A stretch of 34,568 bases of DNA from a bacterium (GTDB taxonomy: Bacteria; Cyanobacteriota; Sericytochromatia; S15B-MN24; VGJW01): contig JAJXWQ010000037.1 in assembly GCA_021781555.1 (NCBI GenBank), positions 1-34,568 on the forward strand, read 5' to 3'. Position 1 is the stretch's first letter. Each line of letters opens with the position of its first letter. Positions 6,969 through 15,053 of this stretch are shown here, one piece after another. The translations under genes were made by a program, and so were the position numbers. The notes under the pieces were generated by a model. The model had not been told where the DNA came from and made no database searches. It saw only the letters and a program-made list of their open reading frames with translations.

Positions 6969-8981
6969 GTGTCGCAGTCCTGGCTGCTCGCCATTTTCTT
7001 GTTGCCGCTCCTCGGCGCGGTGCTGAACGGCGCCATCGCCTTGTCCGTCGCAATGGCCCGGCGTCGAGTCCCGGCGGCTACCGCCGGCGCCGCAGACGGC
7101 TCGACGCACGGACCGACCCTTGGCGGCCCCCATCCCGCAATCCGGTCGGTGGTGTCGCTCATCGGCGTGCTACTGCCCTTTGCCAGTGCGGCGATCGGCT
7201 GGGCTTTCTTCGCCCAGATGCTCCAGCCTGCCGGCAGCCGCCTGATGACGGTCGATCTCGGGCCATGGTTCAGCGCGGGGGGGCTCGACGTCCACTGGTC
7301 GTTCATGCTGGACCCGCTGTCGATCGTCATGGTGCTGGTCGTGACGACGGTCGGATCCTTCATCCACCTCTACTCGATCGGCTACATGGCCGAGGACGCG
7401 GGCTACGCGCGCTATTTCGCCTACCTCAATCTCTTCCTGGCCGCGATGCTGGTCCTGGTGATGGCCCGCGACCTGGTCTTGATGTTCGTCGGCTGGGAAG
7501 GCGTGGGGGTCTGCTCGTACCTCCTGATCGGCTTCTGGTTCGAGGACAGCGTCAAGGCGACGGCAGGTCTCAAGGCCTTCGTGGTCAACCGCGTCGGCGA
7601 TTTCGGTTTCCTGCTCGGCATGTTCTTGCTCTGGTGGTCCCTGGTGCCGACCGGCGGCCCCACTTTCGACCTGCTCAAGCTGCCGGGCGTCGTCTCCGTC
7701 CTGTCCGGGCCGACGGCCACGGCGATCGCCCTCTTGCTGTTTGTCGGGGCGGTGGGCAAGTCGGCGCAGATCCCGCTCCACGTCTGGCTCCCCGATGCCA
7801 TGGCCGGCCCCACCCCGGTGTCGGCGTTGATCCACGCCGCCACGATGGTGACAGCTGGCGTCTACATGGTCAGTCGGATGCACGTCATCTACGAGCTCTC
7901 TCACTACGCTTTGCCCGTCGTGGGGCTCATCGGAGGCGTCACCGCGCTGATGGCGGCCACGGTGGCCTGCGCTCAGACCAACATCAAGCGCGTCATCGCC
8001 TGGTCCACCATCAGCCAGCTCGGATACATGTTCATGGCGCTGGCGGCAAATTCCTACGGCTACGGGATCTTCCACCTGGTGACCCATGCGTTCTTCAAGG
8101 GTCTGTTCTTCCTGTCGGCAGGCGCGGTGATCCATGCCTTGCACGGCGAAGAGGAGCTCTCGCGGATGGGCGGCCTCTGGAAAGTCCCGCAGCTCAAGGG
8201 GACGGCGATCGCATTCGCGATCGCTGCCCTGGCCAACGCGGGCCTGGTGCCCTTGTCTGGCTTTGTCAGCAAGGACGCCATCATCCTGGCAGTCGCCAAC
8301 CACCAGATGCCCGTCGTACTGGCGCTGGCCTGGCTGACCGCCTTCCTCACGGCGTTTTACTCGGTCCGCCTCTTGCTGCTCGTCTTCGCCGGGGACGCGC
8401 GCGATCCGCACCTTGCCGAAACGGCCCACAAGCCAGGCTGGTCGATGAGCATCGCCCTCGGCTTCCTGTCCATCGGGGCGGTGGTCGTCGGTGGCCTCAA
8501 CTGGCCGGCAGAACTCGGCGGCCAGGAATGGTTCTCGGCCTTCCTGGCGCCCGTATTCGGCGGACCGGTGGGAGCGCCCCCGGTTCCCGAGCCACATGCC
8601 GGAGCGGTGGTGGGCATCACGACGGGGTTGGTCCTGCTGGGCATCCTCGTGGCCTGGCTGCGTTACCGGGAGCCGGCGCCAACGCTCGGCGCGCCCTGGC
8701 GCGGGACGCGGGCAGTCTGGACCTTCTTCTGGCGCAAGTGGTACGTCGACGAGCTCTACGGTGCCGTCGTGGTGAGGCCGGTGCTGGCGCTGGCTCAGGG
8801 CTTCTCGACCGCCTTCGACTCCTTCCTGGATGCTGTGGCTGACGCCTTCGCCGAGATCTACGACCGTGGCGCCCGGGTCGTCCGGCTCATCGAGACCGGT
8901 CGGGTCCGGTCCTACGGCTTTGTCATGGTCCTCGGCACGCTGGCCTTGCTGGTCGTGGCGGTCGTGACGGGAAGGCGCTAG
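6969..8981 (+). CDS. nuoL: NADH-quinone oxidoreductase subunit L (NuoL)
   Basis: This is the distal antiporter-like proton-pumping subunit of complex I, with the long lateral helix at its C-terminus. GTG at 6969 is the start, 4 bases after the nuoK stop. Family motifs are MLDPLSIVMV, the helix-5 glutamate in GWEGVGVCSYLLIGFW, and the helix-7 lysine in VGKSAQIPLHVWLPDAMAG followed by PTPVSALIHAATMVTAG. The product is 670 residues, slightly above the average. The N-terminal loop after helix 1 has a variable Ala/Gly-rich insert. The last segment (VDELYGAVVVRPVLALAQG) is the conserved end of the subunit. Its TAG abuts the nuoM ATG. Confidence 0.97.
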   Translation: MSQSWLLAIFLLPLLGAVLNGAIALSVAMARRRVPAATAGAADGSTHGPTLGGPHPAIRSVVSLIGVLLPFASAAIGWAFFAQMLQPAGSRLMTVDLGPWFSAGGLDVHWSFMLDPLSIVMVLVVTTVGSFIHLYSIGYMAEDAGYARYFAYLNLFLAAMLVLVMARDLVLMFVGWEGVGVCSYLLIGFWFEDSVKATAGLKAFVVNRVGDFGFLLGMFLLWWSLVPTGGPTFDLLKLPGVVSVLSGPTATAIALLLFVGAVGKSAQIPLHVWLPDAMAGPTPVSALIHAATMVTAGVYMVSRMHVIYELSHYALPVVGLIGGVTALMAATVACAQTNIKRVIAWSTISQLGYMFMALAANSYGYGIFHLVTHAFFKGLFFLSAGAVIHALHGEEELSRMGGLWKVPQLKGTAIAFAIAALANAGLVPLSGFVSKDAIILAVANHQMPVVLALAWLTAFLTAFYSVRLLLLVFAGDARDPHLAETAHKPGWSMSIALGFLSIGAVVVGGLNWPAELGGQEWFSAFLAPVFGGPVGAPPVPEPHAGAVVGITTGLVLLGILVAWLRYREPAPTLGAPWRGTRAVWTFFWRKWYVDELYGAVVVRPVLALAQGFSTAFDSFLDAVADAFAEIYDRGARVVRLIETGRVRSYGFVMVLGTLALLVVAVVTGRR

Positions 8982-10706
8982 ATGAGTCCCCATCTCCTGT
9001 TCGCACTCGTGTTCTGGCCGGCCCTGGCCGGTCTGGTGGTCTTTGCCCTCCCGGCAGGTCTCGCCCGGATCGGGGCTCTGGTCGTCTCCCTGGCGGAGCT
9101 GGTCGTCGTCTCGGCCATGGCCTTCAATCTCCAGCCACTTCCCGGCTGGCAGTTCGAGGACCGCTGGGACTGGCTGCCCCGGTTAGGCCTCCGATGGCAC
9201 GCCGGCGTGGACGGGATCTCCGGATTCCTGGTCCTGGCCGTGGCCCTCATGCTCGTGCTCGCGATCCTCGCCGTGCCGGATGCCAAGGAGCGCCCTGCCA
9301 CCTTCAGCGCGGCCGGCGGTAGCGATCCGGTTCCCTATCCGCTACCTGGCAAGGCCTTCTATTACGGCCTGCTCCTTTTTGCCGCCGCGATGATCGGCGC
9401 GCTGGTCTCCCTGGACCTGTTGGTCTTCTACGTCTTCTGGGAGCTCATGCTGCTGCCTGCCTTCTTCCTCGTCGGCATGTGGGGCGGCACGCGGCGCATC
9501 GCGGCCACGGTAAAGTTCGCCCTGATGACGCTCGTCGGGTCGGTGACGATGCTGGGCGCCATCTTGTACCTGGGCGCACAGGCGGCGGCCGTCGGCGCCC
9601 GGTGGCCCTTCGACTACGGCTCGGCCCTGGCCCTGCACTTCACGGCACTCCAGGCCACCTTGCTCTTCCTGGCCTTCATGGCCGCCTTCATTGTCAAGAT
9701 CCCGCTCTTCCCGTTCCACGTGTGGCTCCCGGGGGCCTACGGCGAGGCTCCGACGGCTGCGGTTTTCCTGATGAGTGGCGTGATGGCCAAGCTCGGCACC
9801 TACGGCCTGATCCGGTTCGCAATCCCGCTGTTCCCGCACGTCGCCGCGATCTCGGCTGCCTGGTGGTCGGCGCTGGCGGTCATCGGCATCGTCTACGGAT
9901 CCTTCCTGGCCCTCGGGCAGGGGGATGCCAAGCAGGTCATCGCCTACTCGAGCTTCAGCCATCTGGGCTGGATCACGCTCGGCCTCTTCGCCCTGGATTC
10001 GGTCGGACTGACCGGCGGCGTCTACCAGATGCTCTCGCATGCAGTCGCAACGGGAGCCTTGTTCTTGCTGGTCGGCATGCTCTGGGAGCGTCGCGGGACG
10101 GGGGCGATCGCGCGTTTTGGCGGCCTCGCGCACCAGGCCCCGATCATGGCGACCTGCTTCGGGATCGTGGCGCTCGCTTCGGTGGGCTTGCCGGGCCTCA
10201 ATGGCTTCATCGGCGAGTTCATGATCCTGCTCGGCGCCTGGGGGCAGTCTCCCGTGAGGGCAATCCTCGGCGCGACGGGCGTCATCCTCGGCGCCGCGTA
10301 CATGCTGTGGCTGGTCCAGCGATTGATGTTCGGCCCGGTTCCGAGCGGCCCGCCGATCGCCGATCTGCGCCCCCGTGAGGCCCTGGCGGTGGTACCCCTG
10401 GTGGTGCTCACGGTCGTGATGGGGCTCTACCCGATGCCTATCCTCGACCGCATCGAGCCTGCGACGAACGCGCTCATGGCGCGGGTCGACGCCGGTGCGG
10501 TCGCACTGGCGCAGGCCGGGGCGTCTACCAGCGGTCGCGCTGGCACGATCGTTGCCAGTACCGGCCTTTGGCAGGTCCCGAGCTCTGCCGCTCAGTCGGA
10601 CGATACCTCGCCTCGGGCCCTTGGCGCCGCATCGGTGGCCGCTGGTTCCAGGGGCGGGGCCGCCCGGATCGTCGCCGTCATTGCCAAGACGGCAAGGGTG
10701 CGTTGA
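8982..10706 (+). CDS. nuoM: NADH-quinone oxidoreductase subunit M (NuoM), with C-terminal tail
   Basis: This is the middle antiporter-like proton-pumping subunit. Helix-5 Glu is in VFWELMLLPAFFLVGMWGG and helix-7 Lys in FIVKIPLFPFHVWLPGAYG, followed by EAPTAAVFLMSGVMAKLG. ATG at 8982 directly follows the nuoL stop. At 574 residues it is longer than the usual 490-520: after the last helix it carries about 70 residues rich in Ala, Ser and Gly (from about residue 500), ending KTARVR, which look unstructured. The TGA overlaps the nuoN ATG by one base (TGATG). Confidence 0.96.
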   Translation: MSPHLLFALVFWPALAGLVVFALPAGLARIGALVVSLAELVVVSAMAFNLQPLPGWQFEDRWDWLPRLGLRWHAGVDGISGFLVLAVALMLVLAILAVPDAKERPATFSAAGGSDPVPYPLPGKAFYYGLLLFAAAMIGALVSLDLLVFYVFWELMLLPAFFLVGMWGGTRRIAATVKFALMTLVGSVTMLGAILYLGAQAAAVGARWPFDYGSALALHFTALQATLLFLAFMAAFIVKIPLFPFHVWLPGAYGEAPTAAVFLMSGVMAKLGTYGLIRFAIPLFPHVAAISAAWWSALAVIGIVYGSFLALGQGDAKQVIAYSSFSHLGWITLGLFALDSVGLTGGVYQMLSHAVATGALFLLVGMLWERRGTGAIARFGGLAHQAPIMATCFGIVALASVGLPGLNGFIGEFMILLGAWGQSPVRAILGATGVILGAAYMLWLVQRLMFGPVPSGPPIADLRPREALAVVPLVVLTVVMGLYPMPILDRIEPATNALMARVDAGAVALAQAGASTSGRAGTIVASTGLWQVPSSAAQSDDTSPRALGAASVAAGSRGGAARIVAVIAKTARVR

Positions 10707-12328
10707 TGAATTACCTCGCCCTCCTGCCTTTCTTCATCGTCGCCCTGGGCGGTCTGCTCGTGCTGCTCCTGGTGCGCGACCCGGTGCGGATCGGAGCCGC
10801 TCGCGGCGCGGAGCGGCAGCTCGTCGCTGCCGGCGATCCAGCACCGGCGCGAGCGGCCCTCGGTCCCGCTGCAGCGGTCGCAGGGCCGACCGAGGGCAGC
10901 GCGAACCACCCCGTGATTGTCTGGACCACCCTTGCGATCCTGGCCGCTGCGATCGGGACGGCCATCTGGCAGTGGCTGGGCGACGGGTCGGTCGCCGCTG
11001 GACTTTCCGGAGGCACGATCGCATTTCGGCAGGAATTCTTCCATCACCTGCTGGCCGCCGACTGGTTCTCCGCGTTCTTCACCATCCTGGTCCTGGTCGC
11101 GGGCCTGGTCACGGTCATCACCCTCCAGCCCTACGCCGGCCAGGAGCGCATGAACCACGGCGAGCTCTACGCGTTGCTCCTGTTCGCCATCAGCGGAATG
11201 GTCGTGCTGGCCTCGGGCATCGATCTCATCGTTCTGTTCCTTGGCCTCGAGATCATGAGCCTGGCGGTATACGCACTGGTCGGGATGCGCCGATTCGACC
11301 TCCTGGCCAACGAGGGCGCCCTCAAGTACGTGCTGCTCGGCGCGTTCAGCTCGGCGATCTTCCTCTTCGGCGTGGCATTCTGTTACGGAGCGACCGGGAC
11401 GACCCGGCTGGCCGGAATCTCCGCCAGTGCCCCCGGCGGAGCGCAGCACCTTTACCTGCTCGTCGGGTTGATGCTGCTGCTGGCCGGCCTGGCCTTCAAG
11501 GTCGCCTCGTTTCCGTTCCACATGTGGGCTCCGGACGTCTACCAGGGCGCGGCGGCGCCGATCACCGGCTTCATGGCGACGGCCGTCAAGGCCGCCAGCT
11601 TCGCGCTCTTCCTCCGGATCCTGTTCGCGGGTTTCAGCAGCCTCAGCGTGAGCTGGACCGGAGTGCTGTGGTGGTTCGCGGTCTTGACGATGTTCGTGGG
11701 CAACTTCACGGCCCTCCGCCAGACCAACATCAAGCGGATGCTGGCCTACTCGAGCATCGCCCACACCGGCTACCTGCTCATCGGCCTGGCAGCAGCGTTC
11801 GGTCCCCATCACGGGGGCGTGGCGGCCATCCTGTATTACCTGGCCGCGTATGCCCTGACCAATCTGGGTGCCTTTGCCTGTGTGGCGTACCTGTCTGGCC
11901 CGGGCGAGCAGAGGATCACACTCGACAGCTGGGCTGGCATCGGCCGCCGCCACCCGGTGATTGCCACGGCCATGGTCGTCTGCATGCTGAGCCTGATCGG
12001 CTTTCCTCCGACGGCAGGGTTCTTCGGCAAGTACCTGCTCTTCTCGGCGGCCATGCGCGCCGGCCAGACGCCGCTCGCGTTCATCGGCATCTTCAACAGC
12101 ATCCTATCCATCTGGTACTACCTGAGGGTGGTCGTGGTGATGACCATGCGCGCCCCCGAAGGTCAGCCGGTCGCAGCCCAGCCCCGCTGGGGCGCCGGGC
12201 TGGCGGCGGGTTACGCGGCCCTGGCGGTCGTCTGGGCCGGGATCGGGCCGCTCACGCTGATCGCGATCTTCCCCGGCGCCCAGTCGCTGGTCAGCTGGGC
12301 ACATACGGCCATCACCACGCTGTTTTGA
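10706..12328 (+). CDS. nuoN: NADH-quinone oxidoreductase subunit N (NuoN), with N-terminal linker
   Basis: This is the third antiporter-like proton-pumping subunit and the last gene of the cluster. ATG at 10706 overlaps the nuoM stop. Markers are the helix-5 region FLGLEIMSLAVYALVGMRR and helix-7 LAFKVASFPFHMWAPDVYQG, followed by AAAPITGFMATAVKAASFA. The product is 540 residues. After helix 1 (residues 1-25) there is a charged, Ala/Pro-rich linker of about 40 residues before helix 2, which is unusual. Nothing resembling a T-rich terminator follows within 25 bases; a copy of the dispersed repeat starts 28 bases downstream. Confidence 0.96.
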   Translation: MNYLALLPFFIVALGGLLVLLLVRDPVRIGAARGAERQLVAAGDPAPARAALGPAAAVAGPTEGSANHPVIVWTTLAILAAAIGTAIWQWLGDGSVAAGLSGGTIAFRQEFFHHLLAADWFSAFFTILVLVAGLVTVITLQPYAGQERMNHGELYALLLFAISGMVVLASGIDLIVLFLGLEIMSLAVYALVGMRRFDLLANEGALKYVLLGAFSSAIFLFGVAFCYGATGTTRLAGISASAPGGAQHLYLLVGLMLLLAGLAFKVASFPFHMWAPDVYQGAAAPITGFMATAVKAASFALFLRILFAGFSSLSVSWTGVLWWFAVLTMFVGNFTALRQTNIKRMLAYSSIAHTGYLLIGLAAAFGPHHGGVAAILYYLAAYALTNLGAFACVAYLSGPGEQRITLDSWAGIGRRHPVIATAMVVCMLSLIGFPPTAGFFGKYLLFSAAMRAGQTPLAFIGIFNSILSIWYYLRVVVVMTMRAPEGQPVAAQPRWGAGLAAGYAALAVVWAGIGPLTLIAIFPGAQSLVSWAHTAITTLF

Positions 12329-12356
12329 GGTCGCGGCTGCCGCGCCGGGCGGATTG

Positions 12357-12397
12357 AATTTTTCTCAGCTCGAACGGGTCCCTCTGCGCGGTCGCTA
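12357..12397 (-). repeat. Dispersed hairpin repeat, copy D (inverted, partial)
   Basis: Read on the minus strand, this matches the right half of copy A (13793-13876). It shares an unbroken 17-base block, CCCTCTGCGCGGTCGCT on the plus strand, and a neighbouring GAACGGG after a T-run. It sits just downstream of nuoN. The left half of the element is not clearly recognisable. Confidence 0.6.
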
Positions 12398-12538
12398 TGT
12401 CCCCCGAGGCCCGATGGCGTCTGGCGCATGCGGATCTGGACCCGACACTCGCGGCCCAGGGCGACCCTTCGCGCCCTGCGCGTCCGTCAAAGTTCTGTCG
12501 CCGTCCGTCATTTGCTGGAGGTCTCTTCGCCCGCTCGG

Positions 12539-12551
12539 TATGATGGACACG
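12539..12551 (+). promoter_or_regulatory. Candidate leaderless promoter (TATGAT-N6-GTG)
   Basis: TATGAT at 12539-12544 ends 6 bases before the GTG start at 12551, so transcription would start at or next to the start codon. The -35 is weak (TTGCTG with a 21-base spacer). The same spacing appears at 22289 and 33327. Confidence 0.5.
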
Positions 12552-13111
12552 TGCTTCCGCTCCTTTTCGTCGCCGCCATGACGCTGACGCCCTCGGACGT
12601 CCAGGCGCTCGACTCCGGGCAGGTGCTCTCGCGGATCGAGCCGGGACCCGAAGCGGTTCACCATGTTTTCGCCGAGGGTGTCGTGGACGCCCCGCCTGCC
12701 AAGGTCTGGAGCGTGGTCACGGATTTCGCCGATTACTACCAGATTTACTCGGGAATCAAGCGTTCTCAAGTCCGAGCCAGAAATGGCAACACGCTTGTCG
12801 GGTACTTCCTTTTGGCTTTCCCGTGGCCGCTGCCCGAGCGCTGGACGCTCAACGACACCGTCCTCGATCCCAACCGCATGCGGTTCCAGTGGCAGCGGGT
12901 GGGGGGGACGGTGCGCAGCTACGACGGCAGCCTGGAGCTCCTCCCTTGGCATCAGGACGAGACCTTGATGGTCTACCGGGCTGCGATGGATCCGGGTCTG
13001 GCTTTCGTCCCGGGTTGGCTCGTCGACTACGTATCGCTCAATACCTTGCCGGCCATCGTCCAGGGGGTCCGCGACTTCGTTTCCCGGCCTGCGGCGGCCA
13101 AGGCATCCTGA
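12551..13111 (+). CDS. SRPBCC/START-like lipid-binding fold protein with signal peptide
   Basis: This is a 186-residue protein of the polyketide cyclase/START-like (SRPBCC) type, a fold with a hydrophobic ligand cavity. The typical opening is seen in VFAEGVVDAPPAKVWSVVTDF with ADYYQIYSGI after it, and the closing helix in NTLPAIVQGVRDFVSR. The stretch MLPLLFVAAMTLTPSDVQALD after the GTG start looks like an export signal, so it probably acts outside the cytoplasm. I prefer GTG at 12551 because of this signal peptide and the -10 hexamer placed just before it; an upstream GTG-less extension would be rich in Arg and unlike coding sequence. Ligand and role are unknown. Confidence 0.82.
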   Translation: MLPLLFVAAMTLTPSDVQALDSGQVLSRIEPGPEAVHHVFAEGVVDAPPAKVWSVVTDFADYYQIYSGIKRSQVRARNGNTLVGYFLLAFPWPLPERWTLNDTVLDPNRMRFQWQRVGGTVRSYDGSLELLPWHQDETLMVYRAAMDPGLAFVPGWLVDYVSLNTLPAIVQGVRDFVSRPAAAKAS

Positions 13112-13154
13112 GAGCCTCGGGCCCGATCCGCTCCGGGCGAAACCGCTCTTTTCC

Positions 13155-13183
13155 TTGACGACGGGGAAAGGGACCGCTAGCAT
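13155..13183 (+). promoter_or_regulatory. Promoter of tRNA-Leu(CAG)
   Basis: TTGACG (13155-13160), a 17-base spacer and TAGCAT (13178-13183) form a near-consensus housekeeping promoter whose start point would fall about 5-6 bases before the tRNA. Confidence 0.75.
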
Positions 13184-13195
13184 GAACGTCCTCCC

Positions 13196-13277
13196 GCGGA
13201 AGTGGCGGAACGGCAGACGCGCACGCTTCAGGAGCGTGTACCCAAAAGGTGTGGGGGTTCAAGTCCCCCCTTCCGCA
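13196..13277 (+). tRNA. tRNA-Leu (anticodon CAG)
   Basis: The acceptor arms GCGGAAG and CTTCCGC pair fully. The anticodon stem CACGC/GCGTG encloses loop TTCAGGA, giving anticodon CAG. A class II variable arm (ACC-CAAAA-GGT) and a T arm GGGGG-TTCAAGT-CCCCC follow, and the discriminator base is A. CCA is not encoded (the next bases are CCT). All marks fit a leucine tRNA. Confidence 0.95.
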
Positions 13278-13283
13278 CCTCAA

Positions 13284-13329
13284 GACCGCTCTCTGAGCCT
13301 TCAACAAGGCTTTAGGGCGGTTCTTTTTT
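13284..13329 (+). terminator. Rho-independent terminator after tRNA-Leu
   Basis: Outer arms ACCGC (13285-13289) and GCGGT (13317-13321) and an inner pair AGCC/GGCT (13296-13299/13308-13311) form a two-part stem, followed by six T at 13324-13329. Confidence 0.8.
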
Positions 13330-13379
13330 GGCGGGCGCCGTCCTCACAATCGGGCGCTTCGTTGCATTATTGACCCGCC

Positions 13380-13792
13380 AGGGTGCCTTGCCCCTGGCTG
13401 AAGCGTGCGAGGGCCGCTGCAGTCGTCCGCCGCCGCGAGCGCACCAACAGGGTTCACCCCGCCTTGGAGGGCGGGGCGAAGTGGAGGAGGAGGGTTCGGG
13501 AGATTACCAGCAGCGCCGGGGTTTGAGTTCCGATGATTATCTATCGTCAGATGGACCGCCAATTCGGTTAACCATTCGCCAAAAGAGGGGAAAGGGGCGT
13601 TTAAGAAACGCGACCTCCAGAGGCAAAAGAGGGAGCCCCGGAACCGATGAAGGTTCCGGGGTGAGAGATAGGTAGGGAGGGTTCTGTTCAGGAAGCTCTC
13701 TGGCGGGGGACCGTTCCGACGGCCCGCTCACCGCTCACACCCTCTTCTTGGCGAGGAGAGCTTACGGGGTCGGTTAGAGTGCTCCCGGTTTG
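13380..13792. other. Gene-free stretch with a series of strong hairpins
   Basis: No convincing coding frame is present here. Instead there are perfect or near-perfect hairpins: CCCCGCC/GGCGGGG (13457-13476), GCGTTT-AAG-AAACGC (13597-13611), CCTC-CA-GAGG just after it, and a 10-base stem CCCCGGAACC/GGTTCCGGGG with a 6-base loop (13636-13661). A 7-base pair AGCTCTC/GAGAGCT (13694-13700 and 13756-13762) encloses about 55 bases. The strand between stems is purine-rich. This fits a structured non-coding RNA or leader, but I recognise none of the tmRNA, RNase P, SRP or T-box signatures. Confidence 0.45.
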
Positions 13793-13876
13793 AATGGATC
13801 GAGCCCGATGAGTCAAACGGGGCCCGGTTGCGCAGCGAAGCGACCGCGCAGAGGGCCCCGTTCAAACTGCAAAAGG
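13793..13876 (+). repeat. Dispersed hairpin repeat, copy A (best formed)
   Basis: Perfect 10-base arms AACGGGGCCC (13816-13825) and GGGCCCCGTT (13853-13862) enclose an inner stem GGTTGC/GCGACC around GCAGCGAA. Flanks are GGATCGAGCC on the left and CAAACTGCAAAAGG on the right. Copies B (24581) and C (5975) share this whole order, copy D (12357) part of it. Confidence 0.75.
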
Positions 13877-13889
13877 CCTGAGGACAGGC

Positions 13890-13938
13890 GAAGAGCTCCT
13901 CGCGAGCTGCAGTGGGACCCGTTCAAGCTGCAAAAGGT
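13890..13938 (+). repeat. Partial tandem copy of the dispersed repeat (A')
   Basis: CCCGTTCAAGCTGCAAAAGG here repeats the right end of copy A 55-60 bases downstream, preceded by a small hairpin AGCTC-CTCGC-GAGCT in place of the long stem. It ends at the stop codon of the transporter gene on the minus strand. Confidence 0.6.
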
Positions 13939-14931
13939 CTATGCGACCGCGGGCTTGCCGGCCGGTTCTGCGCCGAGCAACCGGGGCGCCATGCGGGCGT
14001 AAAGCGACGACAGCGGGACCTGGACGAAGAAGGCCAGTGCCACCTGGAAGACCACCATGCTGCTGTCGTGACCGGTGCCGAGGATCGGCACCGCGATTCC
14101 GAGGGCCAGGGCCAGGTAGCGAACCGAGGTTCCGTAGATGACGGCGATGCGGACGGGATAATCCATTCGCCAGGTGAGCAGGGAACTCGTCGCGAACATC
14201 GCCAGGTAGTAGATCGCCAGCGGCACCAGGCCGAAGAGCGCCAGCTGCGGGTTGGAAACAAGCATCTTGTTGGTGCTCAAGGACATGATGAGAAAGAGCA
14301 CGAAGAGCAGCCCGACCGAGCTCAATGCCGAAAACATGGGCTTCTTGCCCTGGTAGTACGCGAGCCCCTTTCTGGCCACCAGGACCCGCCGGGTGATATC
14401 GCCGAGCACCAACGGGATCACGATGACGAAGAGAATGCGCTCGAGGATGAACAGCGGGCTCGCCGCGAGGTGGCCGCCGGCAAGGACGGGCAATGCGACC
14501 GGCAGGGCCACGATCACTACGAGCAGACTGATGGCGATGATCGACAAGGCCGTCTTCAGATTGCCCCTGCCAAGCTGGGTCCATGTCGCGGTCATCCCGC
14601 TGGTGGGGATCACGGAGATCAGCATCAGGCCGAGGGCCATGTAGGGCTGCTCCCGGAGGAACACCCTGGCCAGGATGTAGGCATAGAGGGGCGAGAGCAG
14701 GAAGTTGATGACCAGGCTCGTCGCGACCGGCAGCTTGAAGTTGCGAATCTCGGCCACGTCCTCGACCTTCAAGTTGATGAACATCGGATAGATCATCAAG
14801 AACGAGGCCGAGGCGCAGATGCCGATGTTGAAGGGTATGCCGCCCAGAAAGGCAGCATTGAGGAGGCCGGCGATCATCACCGCAAGGATGAGAACGGTCA
14901 AGTGCCGGCTTACGAAACCCAGTACGCGCAT
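13939..14931 (-). CDS. ACR3/BASS-superfamily membrane transporter
   Basis: This is a 330-residue integral membrane protein with about ten helices, of the arsenite (ACR3)/bile-acid:sodium symporter superfamily. Typical pieces are FLMIYPMFINLKVEDV near residue 45, ISVIPTSGMTATWTQLGRG near residue 110 and VIYGTSVRYLALALGIAV near residue 275. In true ACR3 arsenite pumps the second piece holds an essential Cys (PCTAM); here the Cys is replaced by Thr (PTSGM), so arsenite export is doubtful and an organic anion or other solute is possible. ATG at 14931 follows a GAGGGAAAGG ribosome site. No ars regulator lies nearby. The gene is bracketed by fragments of the dispersed repeat. Confidence 0.82.
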   Translation of the reverse strand: MRVLGFVSRHLTVLILAVMIAGLLNAAFLGGIPFNIGICASASFLMIYPMFINLKVEDVAEIRNFKLPVATSLVINFLLSPLYAYILARVFLREQPYMALGLMLISVIPTSGMTATWTQLGRGNLKTALSIIAISLLVVIVALPVALPVLAGGHLAASPLFILERILFVIVIPLVLGDITRRVLVARKGLAYYQGKKPMFSALSSVGLLFVLFLIMSLSTNKMLVSNPQLALFGLVPLAIYYLAMFATSSLLTWRMDYPVRIAVIYGTSVRYLALALGIAVPILGTGHDSSMVVFQVALAFFVQVPLSSLYARMAPRLLGAEPAGKPAVA

Positions 14932-14983
14932 GGCCCTTTCCCTCAAATTTGTGCAGGGGTATCCCCAGCTCCAAATGTAGGGG

Positions 14984-15010
14984 AACGGGAGTTCAAGTTG
15001 CAATAGGGTC
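14984..15010 (+). repeat. Possible degenerate repeat fragment (E)
   Basis: GGGAGTTCAAGTTGCAATAGGGTC resembles the right end of A' (GACCCGTTCAAGCTGCAAAAGGTC) and lies on the other side of the transporter gene in the same orientation. Short and diverged; it may be chance. Confidence 0.3.
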
Positions 15011-15053
15011 GGGGGGTATCGTATGGCGAGAAACCCGTTCAAAGGCCGTCTGG

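Noticed and set aside
13328-13675. Open frame of 115 codons in the hairpin region after tRNA-Leu
   Set aside because: Composition is Arg/Gly/Ser-rich without conserved motifs, no ribosome site is present, and it runs through several perfect hairpins; more likely chance in GC-rich DNA.
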